Part shown: positions 1 to 11,417 of the stretch, piece after piece
Layout: the number at the start of each line of letters is the position of its first letter
How positions within the stretch are numbered: position 1 is the stretch's first letter
Source of the DNA: Podochytrium sp. JEL0797
Taxonomy: Eukaryota > Chytridiomycota > Chytridiomycetes > Chytridiales > Chytriomycetaceae
Length of the DNA: 43,298 bases
Assembly: GCA_027596195.1 (NCBI GenBank)
Contig: JADGJG010000107.1
Location: 1 to 43,298, forward strand
Reading direction: 5' to 3'
Notes under the pieces: model-generated
What the model was told of the DNA's origin: nothing
The model's input: the letters and a program-made list of their open reading frames with translations, nothing else
Database searches by the model: none
Translations under genes and position numbers: made by a program

Positions 1-306
1 AAGGGGGGGTTTTTTTTTCTCGAGGTTTTTTGAAAGTGGGGAAAAATGGGGTAAGACAGGTTTTTTCGATTCGGCTATAAATTTGTATTGCTCTTTTGTC
101 TGCCTTTTTTTCATTCCTATTTGATCGAATATAATGGTTTTTTTTGTTTTTTTCGATGCCACCATTTCTCAGTTTCAATTTCGAGCTCTCAATTGAAAAA
201 ACTTGGAGATGGGGTCCACCCTTAACCGCTATAAGACTCCTCATCTTGGTATAAAAATGCCCATCAAAAATGATGTTTTTTCCCAGTCAGTTCATCTCTC
301 AACCAT
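1..306. other. Left-end non-coding stretch
   Basis: This stretch lies downstream of MLH3, which ends at 308 on the minus strand. It is rich in T and A homopolymers and shows no open frame with a recognisable protein. It is probably 3' flanking or intergenic sequence, possibly the flank of a gene outside the window. Nothing further can be supported. Confidence 0.5.
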
Positions 307-312
307 TTTATT
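307..312 (-). promoter_or_regulatory. Poly(A) signal AATAAA overlapping the MLH3 stop codon
   Basis: On the minus strand the last codons read TCA CAA TAA followed by AA, so the AATAAA hexamer contains the stop codon itself. This predicts a 3' UTR of only a few tens of nucleotides. Confidence 0.6.
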
Positions 313-3300
313 GTGAAAAATCGGAATACAATTGATTCAAAGGGTACTTCAGAAACTGTTGCTTAGGTTCAATGGCAGGAGTCTGCAAAACTGAAACAAG
401 AGACAAGCTACAATGAAAATGCAATCAGAGAGAGTTCAAAAATATGCAATGGAAATCAAATGTCACCTTGGTCTTCCATGGGCACAGGAAAATGGAAACT
501 GGCAGCTCTTCAAATGGCAAACAATCAACTGGCACACATCTTTCTTGAGCTCATCTCCAAACATCACTGCTGATCTAAAAAGGGCCCATATCAGTTATGT
601 GAGACTAAAAATGCAGACTGTGACCCTCAGACCTGCAAGCTTTGCTGTTCAAGATATGCAAAATGCCCTTGGGACAGCCAAGGGTTGCAGCTGCCAGCTG
701 GGGGTTATGATCGCCCAATGAAGCCTCCTCCAAGAGACTGACATAATCCAACAAAACACCCCTCAGAAGGTTGGGATCCATGACACACCGATCAACAATA
801 GCAGTGGGAAGTTTGTAGACTGGCAACACAGAATGACCAACAGCAGCTGAGGTATGACCCCCAGTAGTATCAAACACAATGCCCCATCGATCAAAAACAT
901 CCCGATGCTGGCAAATATTTCGAAACTCCTGATGACTCAAGAAAAGCTCAATGGGCTGGTTCAAGTCAGTCACGTCTGTGATGCAATTGGGTGAGGACTG
1001 AGAAGGACCAAATATTTGGGCATGAATAGATTCCAGTTTCACTCGCTCATCGGCAGCATGCTGATCAATAATGACAAGGCCCAGAGATTGCTGATCAGTG
1101 GCTGAAGTCCATGGGAACCAAGAAGCAATAAACTTTTTGTCGATTTGGCCAATCACAGTGAGCTGAAGGAGATCTGACTTGGAAATGGGAGTGCCATCAA
1201 AAGAGACTGAGCTGGATTCGATTCTGCCTTGGGGATGCAGGAATTCATCCAAGACACCAGGAAGGTTGGCTGGCTTGAAGACAGGATTCCTCCAGGACTG
1301 AAGAAGATCATTCACAAGTTCGGATTCAGCTGGAGGCACATGTTGGACAGGTTTTGGGACCCTGTCAAAAATCGCGACTCAATGATCAAGCACATTTGAC
1401 CCAGAACTACTGAACAGATAACTCACATTCTCCGCAGAGGTTTATAGATTGATGATTTCCCGAGAATGTGAGCTTGAAGGGCCTCTGCTTGCTTTGAACC
1501 CATCAAATCTGCATATAATTGGTGTTATGATTCTGCAAACAAGACACCTCAAACAAGAAGACCCACCCAAATCAGGCAAATCAAACAGATTCTCATCCCA
1601 CTGATTCTGAGGCCGTTTGGTTCCAGTCTTCACTCTCTTGACAAAGTCAAAGTAGGCAGAAGGTGGCTGGTAAACATGACCAGCAGACTCAGACTTGTCT
1701 CCAGTAGAATCACTTTCATGGGAGTCAAGATCTACTGCAGAGGACTTATGGCAGTCTTGGTCAAGGAGCTTGTGCCGTAGAAGGAAATCCCTGGTGCACT
1801 CAGCCACAATGGAAGTCATTTCATCCCAGTTCTGAGTTTGCACAATATTTGAGGATGATTGACGAAGAACAGGGAAGAAACTTGAAGAGCAAAACACTGT
1901 TCACCTTGAACATGACAAGCTTCTTGTCTGAATCCAAAGTCAAGTCGTAGAGGCTGGCATCACATGAGATATTGAGCAAGAACACAGGAAACAGACTTGG
2001 TGCTATAATTCGTGACAAGGATCATAATGAGTTGGTGAAAAAAGAAAACCAAGTAGAAATCACCAGTCTTTGATGGAGATGACATTTGATGGAATGTGGT
2101 TTGGGACTTTGAAAACTTGCTTCTTGCAATGACACCATTCACCACATCATAAAGGGAGTTTGCAACAGGTGCAAGGATGTGCTTGTTGACATCTGTTGTT
2201 TTGGGGGTCAGTTTCATCAAAAACAAATCACCGGAGGAACCAACAGCAATACTGATGAATCTGAAAGAGACACTAGTCAGTTGAACAATTGCTGGAGATT
2301 GAAGCTTGGTCATACCTTGGAGGGGTGGGCAACCAAAGAAAAGAAGCCATGAATCCTTGCAGTTGGTGTGTTCCAATCAACAATTGAAGCCTGAGGATCA
2401 CAATTCATAAACTGACGGATTGAAGATCAACAAGAACTCAACTGAGTTCATTTCCATTGAAGCAACAATCTTGAAGGAGTCCAGAAGGGAATCTGTCTGG
2501 TTTTGAGGACTTGCTTGAGCAACAATCATCAAAAACAGCCATTTCGTACCGGCTTCAGATTCAGCACATGTTTTCCTGTTGCCACATCAATCATGGAATA
2601 TCTGATGCCTTGGGAGACCAGCAAGATAGGTTCGAGGCCGCGTTTGACAGATTCAATCGATTCTTTCAAGACTTGCGATTGACGAGCGGGGATCTGATGG
2701 ATTGAGTCAATGCCAGAAGTCGATCCAAAAAGAGGAATCCGTACGTTGAAGAACAGATCTTTGACAATCACGGTGGTTCCGGGTTTTCGAGAACTCGACG
2801 CGGCGCCGCGATGCAAGACTTTTCCTCCCTGGATTCAGACAACAATCGCAGCAATATCTGGTTACTGGCAATTTCATGGAGTGGAACATAGGTGAAGGCA
2901 CCTTCATGAACAAGCAGTACGTTTGAAGGTTCGCGGCTTTGCTCGTGATTTGCAACGAAGAAACGGCGCCAACACTGGCAAGAGCTGGTCATTCGATATT
3001 GATAAATAACAATAAGTCATTCGAAAGCGGTGGGTGATTGAGGGAGGAGAGAGCCACCTTCGCCACGAAATCCAAACGATTCGGCGCCTTGTATGGTTTT
3101 TGACGTGGCTACGTGGATTTTGAGTTCAGAATCAGCGGCTCGAGCATAAAAGAGGGATTGCCAGAGATTACCGTATCTAAATTGCAACGGGGGGTGCGAT
3201 CGGATTTGGCAAGGTTCAGTTCAGAACGTGCTTGGCACAACAGCGACACACACACCTTTCGCCCAACAAGTCAAAGTCATCGCAGAGTATGCCACACCCA

Positions 3301-3526
3301 TCGTCTCTAACTTCGACGGTTCGTTCTGGGATGTTGATCAGGATCTGTTTGGAAGTGGCGAGATCAGCTTGGAATCCGGCTTGAGGCATGCGTGTACCTC
3401 AATGGAAGACGGACGAGCGTCGACAGCATTCTGCACGAGTTCTGCAGTGACTTGAGCCAGACTGACTGCAAAGAGGCCGACGCGGAGCTTTTCGGCGTGT
3501 GGGGCAGCGAGTTTGCGGATTCGCAT
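308..3526 (-). CDS. MLH3: DNA mismatch repair protein MLH3 (MutL homolog), many exons
   Basis: MutL-family ATPase and endonuclease. With MLH1 it forms MutL-gamma, which acts in mismatch repair and meiotic crossover resolution in the nucleus. The start is the ATG at 3526. The GHKL ATPase motifs appear in order across small exons: ELVQNAVDA near 3450, RDDGCGI near 3310, then RYATSKT followed by FGFRGEALASVGA across introns (3150-2950). A middle region of low conservation follows. The C-terminal domain carries the endonuclease motif DQHAADERVKLE near 1050, an ACR motif near 640, and SCQFPFSCAHGRPS near 490. That last segment favours MLH3 over PMS2. The last exon is 308-407 and ends in TAA. About ten or more short introns are needed; those in the N-terminal 700 nt and the C-terminal 400 nt join in frame with GT-AG sites. 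The middle exons (1400-2500) are less certain. It is divergent from CTNNBL1, 149 bp away. Confidence 0.9.
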
Positions 3527-3675
3527 TTGATTTTGTTTTTTTGGCAAAGAAAAAACACTCCATGGACGTGACGCAGTTCTTCAAGGTGCGAGTGTGCCTG
3601 TCTCCCTAGGGAAGACGCAGAACACTAACACACCCGGATTAGACACCCAGCGGCCCCGCGTCGCTCAAGCGCAAA
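3527..3675. promoter_or_regulatory. Shared divergent promoter, MLH3 / CTNNBL1
   Basis: The 149 bp between the two start codons must contain the promoters and both 5' UTRs. No TATA box is evident. The assignment rests on gene orientation only. Confidence 0.45.
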
Positions 3676-5814
3676 ATGGCGGCCGAGCCCAGCGACGCGG
3701 CGCTCAAAAAACTGCGCGGCGACGAAAACGACGACGACGCCGCAACCCAAAACATCGACGACGACGACGACCGCTTCATGCACGGCGACGGCCTCAGCGA
3801 CAGACAGCGCGAAATCCTCGACATTGTCGACTCGGTTGAGGAGGTGAAATCCCTTGACTCCTGAATCCAATCCCGCCCTAACAAAACAACCCCAGGCCCC
3901 AGAGACAATCGACCTGTCCGCCCTCAAGAAGTTCGTCCTCAAGCTCGAAAAGTCAATCACCAAAAACGAGGAAATGCGCGTGAGGTTCCCCGACGATCCC
4001 CTCAAATTCATCGACTCGGAGGCCGATCTCGACGAGGATCTGCACAATCTGATGGGTGTGTCGGCCGCACCTGAATTATACCCGAACCTGGTCTCGTTGG
4101 GAACTGTTGCGTCGCTGTTGGCCCTCCTCGAGCACCCGAACACGGACATCGGGATTGCCACGATCCAATTGCTGAGCGAATTGACGGACGAAGATGTTGT
4201 GGCAGAGGCCTCGGAAGAAGGAGAGGATGGGATGAAAGCTTTGGTTACTAGTCTGGTGCGTGTTTCTACAGTGTTTCGAAACGAATTGACCCACCCCCCA
4301 ATCAGATGGAACACCAGGTTCTCGACGTGCTTGTGCAAGCTCTGTTTCGTCTCGATGAATTCAAGGACGGAACGGATGACAGACAAGGAGTGTTCAACAT
4401 TTTGAGTGAGTTTTTTGGCGAATCCCTTCGACTCCCTCCACTTCCCTCCAGATATGCCTCTCCGTGAGCATCGATACTTACAACTGCGGTTTTCAAGGTG
4501 TTATTGATAACCTCATCTCCGTCGACCCAACCATTGCGGAAGCCGTGGTCTCCAAAACCACCCTCCTTGTGTGGCTCCTCTCGCGTATCGAGACGAAGCA
4601 ATTTGATTCAAACCGGCAATATGCGAGTGAAATCTTGGCGATCCTTCTTCAAAACTCGAAAGCCAATCGCATTGCTCTTGGTTCTCGTGGGGGCGTGACG
4701 ACGCTGTTGACCGTGATTGCCGGATACAAAAAGAAGGACCCGAAGGAAGCGGAGGAGATTGAAATGATGGAGAATTGTTTCGACGCTCTGTGCTCGGCTC
4801 TGGGTGAGCCGGAGATTAAGGCTGCGTTTTTGGAGGACGAAGGAGTTGAATTGATGGTTCTGTTGCTGAGGTGCGTCGCCGGATTCATTTGACTGTATTT
4901 CCGCGCTTATATTCTGGGAACTGAACCACAGACAACGCAAAATGGCCCGAATGCGTGCATTGAAGGTCCTGTCGCATGCCATGACTGGAGCCGGCGGCGC
5001 GGCGTGTTGCAACCGATTCTTTGATGCGGCGGGCCTCAAAACGCTCTTCCCCATCTTCATGCACAAGGGATTGAAGTCGTACAAGAAGGAATACAAGCTG
5101 CATTCCGAAACGGAAGAAGATGGTGCGTTCTCAAACCGCCCCGCGCCTCACCCCGCTCACCCCGCACCCCCATCAGCCAATTCATTAACTTTGTTACTGC
5201 AGAACACGTCATGTCGATTCTCGCCGCATTGTTCAAATCCGCCCAACCCGAAAATGTCTTGCGCCTCAGCATCAAGTTTTGCGAAAACGAGTTTGAGAAA
5301 GCGGAGCATTTGCTGGAGTTGCATGAGCAATACCAAGCCAAAGTTCTTGCTGCAGACCGTCAGTTCGAGCTTGATCGTGCAGAAAGAGAAGCTGGCGGCG
5401 GTTACGACGGCGACGACGAAGTGGATACTGACGACGAGAGATATTTGAATCGTTTGGACAAGGGTCTATTTACGCTTCAGTTGGTTGACCTTGTTGCTGG
5501 CTTCCTCTGCACCCAACCCACCGAGGATGAGGTAAATTTCATAAACTGCTGGATCGCGATTAATAACTCAAATTCCGCCAGGTTCGCGAGCACATGCGAT
5601 TCTTGATCGGAAGAAAGGGAAAAGACTTCTCCATTTTCACGAGTGTTCTGGAAGGTACGTGATCGCGCGTCATTAGTTCGTGGCGGTGTTCTAATAATTC
5701 TTGCATTTAGAATACGCCATGAATGCTGGTGACCCAACGCTGGAGTCGAATCCCGAGCGTGATATTATCGTGAATGTGATTGAAAAACTGAACATTGTGA
5801 ATGGAGCTGCTTGA
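3676..5814 (+). CDS. CTNNBL1: Beta-catenin-like protein 1, spliceosome-associated ARM-repeat protein (8 exons)
   Basis: CTNNBL1 is an armadillo-repeat protein of the Prp19/CDC5L spliceosomal complex in the nucleus. The predicted exons are 3676-3843, 3896-4255, 4306-4405, 4498-4870, 4932-5122, 5203-5531, 5582-5654 and 5711-5814. All have GT-AG introns, and together they give 565 residues, against about 563 in the human protein. The N terminus is acidic (a run of Asp near residues 18-32). It is followed by the family segment around LHNLMGVSAAPELYPNLV, then by the helical-repeat body and the conserved ALKVLSHAM-type segment in exon 5. The fourth exon could start at an alternative acceptor at 4451, but only the acceptor at 4497 keeps the family alignment. 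The gene converges on the IPI3 gene; the stop codons are 26 bp apart. Confidence 0.93.
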
Positions 5815-5819
5815 ATAAA
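5814..5819 (+). promoter_or_regulatory. Poly(A) signal AATAAA starting in the CTNNBL1 stop codon
   Basis: The sequence reads TGA followed by ATAAAT, so the last base of the stop codon is the first base of the AATAAA hexamer. Cleavage 10-30 nt downstream would fall inside the coding end of the convergent IPI3 gene. Confidence 0.6.
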
Positions 5820-5831
5820 TTTGAATGGGAT

Positions 5832-5837
5832 TTTATT
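5832..5837 (-). promoter_or_regulatory. Poly(A) signal AATAAA just after the IPI3 stop
   Basis: TTTATT on the plus strand is AATAAA on the minus strand and begins a few bases after the TGA of the WD40 gene. It lies in the 26-bp gap shared with CTNNBL1. Confidence 0.55.
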
Positions 5838-5840
5838 TGT

Positions 5841-7696
5841 TCAATTGTCCTTCTTCACTCTTTTCCGATCCTTCAAATACTCGACCACGTTCCTCGAAGA
5901 AGCCTCGTATAGCTCATCATTGATTGATCGCAATGCGCGGTTGTGCTCCGTCAACTTTTCAACTTGGGATCGCAACAAGTCAAGTTCCGTTTGCTTTTCA
6001 TCGTTCAATGACACTTGCAGTTGGGCATAACGGCTTGAAATCTCATCCGCTGAATCCATTGATGGGTTGTATCCAAACGGATAATCTGAGAGGTTCTGAA
6101 TATGTTTCGGGTGATGTCTGATCAACAACGCGCTCAAAAACAAGGTGTGAAACAAACCTCAGCATCAAAAGCCGGCATGCTCAAATCCAAATCATCCCAC
6201 GAGTCCAACCCGGAACCAAAGACTTGTCCGCCTCCTGAAACCGACAGGTCAACCGCACGCTCTTCGGCGCGGTTTCCAGGGAATCGCTTCCAGACAGGGA
6301 GTGAATTAGCGCTTGAGTTGTTTGCACTTCCTGAAGCAACGCTCAATAAATCTTGTCGGGGTCGCAACAAAGCTGTCACTCGCAATACGGGAGGGATGGG
6401 TCCGCTTCCCGGCTTGGCTGCCAGCGCGGCAGTAGCGGGAGACATGTGATGAACTCGTAGTTGCTGCCTTGTGGGAGTGTCCCAAACGATGGCCAAGCCG
6501 TCCTCAGAACCAGACATGAGCACTTTGGCGTCAAAAGACAGTGCGATCGACGAAATCGATCCTCTGCAACGCAAACACAATGAGAATGAGAATCCACAAA
6601 CAAGCACGGCGAAGGAACATTACTCAACTTGTGTCCCTTGAAAACGCGATCGCCCCCATCGTCAACCGTGATCATGTCGCCTTCGGACAGACCCAAAACT
6701 CGATCCGCATCCTCGCCACTTTCGTCGCCCCCTTTATACAGCTTTGCTGAATACACAATTCCATCTTGAGCACCGGCATACACAATCATATCCAAAGGAT
6801 CAATCGCGAGGCAAGTCAATGCACGAGGAAACAAGACGGTGAGCAAGTTGGTTCCGGTAGTCGCGTCCCACACCTGATTTCGGTCACGAAATCAGCATAC
6901 ATCTTGATAAACACTGCAAATAACATGCACGAACTTTGATGCTGCGGTCGAGGGAAGAAGTAAACACGTTCGATTTGTTGAACAGCGCAGTCGGGCTGAA
7001 AGCCGCATCGGTGATTGGGAGAGAATGGCCAGTCATTGTAGCGAACGATTGAGAAGCTGCGGCAGGATCAACGGCATTGGTGACACTGTGATTCGCACGG
7101 CGGGTTAGTAAAACGCGATCGTGCGAAACTGGGAATATCCGATTACCGCGCAACAAGCCAAACATGAGCGAATGCATCGTCTCCAGCGGTCACAAAGGCA
7201 GAATCATCGGCCGAGAAGGCAACAACCTTGATTGGTTTGAAGTGGGCGTCATACATGGCGACCATGTTTCCAGTGGCCAGCTGCAAGCACACGATCAGAT
7301 TTCCGCGACGAACACGCGGCAAACACACACCTCCCACATGTAGACGCGGCCTGAAATGCCTCCTCCGACGACCCAGCGCGCGTTGTTCGATACGGCCAGG
7401 GCCGACAGCGACTCGGGAACCGACATCTTCGCGGTCGGTGCAGACTCCTTCGCCCAGGCCCAGAACAGCACCATATTCTTGACGGGATGCGCGAGCAGCA
7501 CACCGACGCGCGACGCCGCCGCAAGCGTGTTGTTGGCCGCCACGGCCTCACGCGCGGGTCCGCCTGACGTCGCGTGCACGGCCCCGGCCCCGCGGAAGAA
7601 CCCGCCGGCCGCTCCCGCACTGCCGCTGTCGCACGCGCTGACTGTCACGGCGCATTCGCCACCGCCGTAGGACACAAGGAACTGTTGTTGCTGCAT
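5841..7696 (-). CDS. IPI3/WDR18-type WD40 ribosome biogenesis protein (6 exons)
   Basis: The predicted exons are 7331-7696, 7147-7280, 6935-7085, 6629-6873, 6158-6563 and 5841-6095. They join in frame and give 518 residues. WD40 blades are visible. Blade signatures include SNNARWVVGGGISGRVYMWE at the end of exon 1, VAFSADDSAFVTAGDDAFAHVW in exon 2 (the classic GD...VW ending), SLDRSIKVWDATTG across exons 3-4, and LMSGSEDGLAIVWD in exon 5. The C-terminal exon is a charged heptad-like coiled coil rich in Glu, Leu and Arg. A WD40 propeller with a C-terminal coil, and the exon-2 segment after LATGN, fit WDR18/IPI3, a member of the Rix1 complex that helps process pre-60S ribosomes in the nucleolus. 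The family call is by motif recognition; another WD40 family is possible but less likely. Confidence 0.75.
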
Positions 7697-7832
7697 TGTG
7701 TGGTGGGTGATGGGTGGTTTTCACGCTGAGCAAAAAAAAAACAAAAAAAACTTGATTCTTCTGCGATTCTTCAACAACCACGATTCTTCTGGGTCTGTTT
7801 TACGCATTACTCTTCCAGTCATTTTATTCCTC

Positions 7833-7838
7833 TTTGCG
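7833..7838 (-). promoter_or_regulatory. Poly(A) signal downstream of the TMEM33-like gene
   Basis: AATAAA on the minus strand, about 30 nt after the stop codon of the membrane-protein gene. Confidence 0.45.
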
Positions 7839-7868
7839 CTCTGCCTCAAAAGAATCCAAAAACAGCCA

Positions 7869-9153
7869 TCAGCGAGATCTTCCCTCCCCAGCCGCTCCTT
7901 GCTGTTGCTGGCCAGCCACGTTTCCATATCTGACAATGAAATCAACGGCTTGCAAATAGTACTGCTGGTAAGCTCCTCCAAGGAAAATTCCATCGGTTCT
8001 GCGCTTCAATTCGGTAAACGCCTCGCGAGTCTGACAAACAATTCTGATTAGACACAGAGAACGCAAAGAAACGTAGATAAACGAATATCACGTTACCATT
8101 GGACTGAACTGGAATCTGAATCTCAAGAACTGGACAAACACGAACGGCGTCATGAAACTGACTTTTCCCACAAACACAAACACAACCAAGTACGGCAGGA
8201 TGAAAAAGACTTCCAAGTAGCTCACGGCACGCAAGCACTTCGCCTGGTAGGTTTGAGAGAAATGCGCCAACAACGGAATGACAGTCGAGGACGAAATGGA
8301 GTACAGTGGTGAGGAGGCTGGGATCACGGTCGGGAGCAGCTCGGTACGCATGTAGTTTGCGGCATGGAAAATCGAAAACGTAGCATACGGGAGAAGAACG
8401 ACTGTTCACATAAAAACAGATCAGTGTTTGCTCCAGAATCCCAAAATCTTGAGTTGTTACCCCAAACTGGTCTCGACGTCCACCAGATGAGAGCAAGCAA
8501 CAAGTATTGCGTGTTTTCGTCAACCATAATTCGCTGGAGGTACATTTGGATGTTGTTCATCTTTGGAGCCTATGGGGTTTCGATATTGGTCAGTCAGTCG
8601 AGGAGGAGGACCCATCGACAACGGCGCAAACGTTACTGTACCCCGTGGGCCTTGTAGAGAATGATCCCATAAGACAGAAGAATCGCATACAACGCCTTGT
8701 TGTAGCTTTTGGCTCCGGAAAAGATCACAAACAAGATCGTTTGGAGAACTGTCAAAAGAAGCGCAGGACATCAAGATCCAACCTTGCATCATGAAAGTAA
8801 CGAATACTAACCAGTAGTGGCGTGGCCAAGGAACCAAAAGACTGGTTCGAAACAACAAAAAAAGGTGTCAGTTGGACGTGGAAGTTGGTTTCACAAGGTA
8901 TTGATTCCCGCTCTCTCCACGGCATTGTCAATTCAAATGTATCGCTTACACCTGCAAATGAAGGCGGTGTTAGTCAGGATGAACACTGTGGGATACAAAG
9001 GTGATCGGCGAAGCCACCAGAACGACTCGCAACAGCAAAACAGCATTAAGCAACCCAATCACTCAACTGCAAATTCATCGCCATGGCTTTGAGCTTCTCG
9101 GAGTATGTCGCCGCGGGGGCTGCGTTTGGTTGTTCTGTTGTTGGGGGCGCCAT
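7869..9153 (-). CDS. TMEM33/Pom33-family multi-pass membrane protein
   Basis: Start ATG at 9153, stop at 7869. The N-terminal exon is Pro/Ala/Thr-rich. The later exons read as several membrane segments: one around ILFVIFSGAKSYNKAL (8700s), one around QYLLLALIWW (8500), one beginning VVLLPYATFSIFHAANYMRT (8370s), and one around FILPYLVVFVFVGKVSF (8180s). The last exon ends in a Gln/Gly-rich tail after YLQAVDFIVRYG. The order of segments and the conserved HAANYMR-type and LQAxxFI-type pieces fit the TMEM33 / Krueppel homolog 2 / Pom33 family. In animals and yeast these proteins shape ER tubules and the nuclear pore membrane. Exons 1-3 (9150-8750) could not be joined uniquely: several GT-AG choices exist, so the N-terminal 60 residues are uncertain. 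It sits 72 bp upstream of the phytochelatin synthase stop, on the same strand. Confidence 0.75.
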
Positions 9154-9225
9154 TTTCGGTTGTTTTTCTTTTGTTTTTTCTTCGGTCTCTTTCTTCTTCT
9201 TTCTTTTTCATCTCCATTTTCATCC

Positions 9226-11324
9226 TCATAAAGTGGACAAGGCTGCAAAGCTATCCTTCAAAAAATGAATCTCCCGCACAATTGACTTTGCTGCTAAACA
9301 GGACTCGCCCTGTCCACACCCAACCCCGCAGGCGATTTCCTCACCCCCTTGGTTAACTAAAGCAGCTACACATAACGTCATGAAGGCAACAAAATCGGAA
9401 TAACCATGCACGTGTTGCTTGGTCCGAATGAAGTAATCGCCTTGTGCAAAGTTGGAGCAACTGCACAAGAGATGAGCCTTGTGATTTGGCTTGCAGGCTT
9501 GCTCACTGATACTTCGCACTCGTTCCATCACACCCAAGCTTGCACTTGCGCTTTGGGAGCAATTCAGTTTTCTTTGGTGTCGCTGGACGCCCCTTCGAAC
9601 GACAGTGTAAAGCAGAGTTTGTGATATGTGAAGTCTGACGTCATCGGGAAACATGCTGTTTACGTTAGCTTTGGTGTTTTTCTACTAGTGTGAAGGAGAA
9701 AATCAGAAAAAATAGAATCAAGAAAGGGAGGAGCAACAACCTCGAATGCGTCATCAAATGGCGGTGAAAATAGCATCTGATCACTCAATCCAAATAGGTC
9801 GGAGGGTAAGTTCTGCAAAATATGAAACACAGCAGCCTCGAGTGGAGACTTCTCTGTCAGCTGCGAAACTCGCAGGCTTTGCGTGGAGCCCATGACAATT
9901 TCATCTTGGCTCGGTTGACTTTCAAGAGACAGCAGAGATTCGGAAGCTGGGCTCAAACTGGAGGCGTCAAAATTTGGAAATCGCGAGGCATTGTCTACGA
10001 GAGCTTCTCGTACAATCGATTTCGCGATGACTGGCCACGGTTGGTCACTCAATTCAGAAATCTTCCCAATGGCAGAATGAACGAGACCTCGATTTGCTTT
10101 AGATAAGATGCAATATCCGCGAGACTTTCCCGTGCTTTCATCAAGAGGAAGCAGAGATTCCCTGAAATGATCAACAAGGTTAGCGCGAATATAAATGGAA
10201 ATATTCGTACCAAACGAGATCCGCTGAAACCCAATAAGCAGTGTATTTGAATCGTGCCACATCGAAAATGAGAACCTGATTGTCTATTTCGTTGTAACCG
10301 CCGACAGGGCTGAAGTGGCCAGTTCCTGTTTGCTGCAATGCACCTCGGGAGTATGAAACGGCCATGACCTTAGATTTGGAGGAGCATGACTCTCTCAGCT
10401 CTTTCATGAATATTTCTTTCGTGCTATTGAGGAATTTAGTCACAAAATGGGGGGAAATGGGCCTTACGTCAAATCTGCACGCCTTATCAATGGCTCCAGT
10501 CCGTTACATTTCGCGATACATTCAAACTCTCTCAGAGTTATGCCTTCAGACTGGACAATTTCTAATTCTCTGCAATTCTCCAACGTCGTCTCATCGAACC
10601 ATCGCCAAACCCCCTTCCACTGTCTCAATGGATCGACCTCCAGCGCGTTTAAAATCATCACAAGAGTCGTCAAACCACAATATGCTGGCTCAGACTGAGT
10701 GGTATAATGCATTGCGAGGTTGAAATATGACTCCATGAAATTCCCTCTTATCGATTTTTCGAAAATCTCTCGTCCTCGATCGCTTTGAAAGGCCGTGCAC
10801 GTCTCTGGAAGCTCGCGTTTGTAAAAGCTGTTTGTGTGGACCGCATTAGCTGGTTTCATTCCAACGGGTTTTGCTTTCGAAAGCTTGTGCGCAGAGCAGC
10901 AGGTCGCCACTTTGCTGGGATCTTTGTCTTGACTTTGCGATTGAATATTCAAGTCAATAGTTTGAGAGATTTGAATTTCTGGTGTCATTGTGCGTGAATT
11001 GGAAGTATCTGAAGAGTTTGCACTATTTCCTGTGTGGGTTGTTCCTGCGAGTGCGGAGTTTTGAGGCAGCGGTACCGCCTGCTCCACCAACTTCTTCAAC
11101 CTCAACGCGACATCTGAAGAAAATAGTCTCGACTCCGAAACTGACTTGAAGTGGCTGAGAGGGATCGGCTTTCGCTTTGGGTCGCGCCGCAAGAGTTGAT
11201 GGCCGTTGTCCAAGCCTCTCGGCGTCATGTCATTGTCGGGTTTCTCTATATTGCCTCTGTTCTGAAAATGAATGTTGGAAGCTGAGGCGCCGTGTGGGTC
11301 CGTGGCATTGGCAATTATGTTCAT
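9226..11324 (-). CDS. Phytochelatin synthase (glutathione gamma-glutamylcysteinyltransferase), 4 exons
   Basis: The enzyme joins gamma-Glu-Cys units from glutathione into phytochelatins, the thiol peptides that bind Cd and other metals; it is normally cytosolic. Exons 10468-11324, 10211-10423, 9741-10161 and 9226-9681 join in frame to give 648 residues. The papain-like catalytic domain starts near residue 170. The triad is Cys216 (QSEPAYCGL), His322 ([12 protein letters not shown]) and Asp340 (FDVARFKY). The Cys-His and His-Asp spacings are 106 and 18, the same as in plant AtPCS1 (C56, H162, D180). About 170 Ser/Asn/Gln-rich residues precede the domain, including a CC pair at 142-143; this is much longer than usual. 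The C-terminal region holds clustered cysteines ([15 protein letters not shown]), as in other phytochelatin synthases. A start at a later Met is possible. It is divergent from the GH63 gene, 93 bp away. Confidence 0.92.
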
Positions 11325-11417
11325 GAAGGCGAATGGGAGGAACTTGGAGGAAACAATGGGGGAGGCTTTTCTTTGTCCTTGCTTGTCGGGCGCGATTCTT
11401 TTCTTTCAACCCACAAA
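11325..11417. promoter_or_regulatory. Very short divergent intergenic region, phytochelatin synthase / GH63
   Basis: Only 93 bp separate the two ATG codons, so promoters and both 5' UTRs must overlap or extend into the opposite coding region. If the phytochelatin synthase actually starts at a downstream Met, the space is larger. No clear metal-response element was recognised. Confidence 0.4.

Noticed and set aside
413..721. A 102-codon plus-strand frame near the left end
   Set aside because: It lies opposite the C-terminal exons of MLH3, whose motifs (SCQFPFSCAHGRPS) are clear on the other strand.
3625..4386. A 253-codon minus-strand frame opposite CTNNBL1 exons
   Set aside because: It crosses the exons and introns of CTNNBL1 and has a low-complexity Val/Ser-rich translation; it is antisense to a clear gene.
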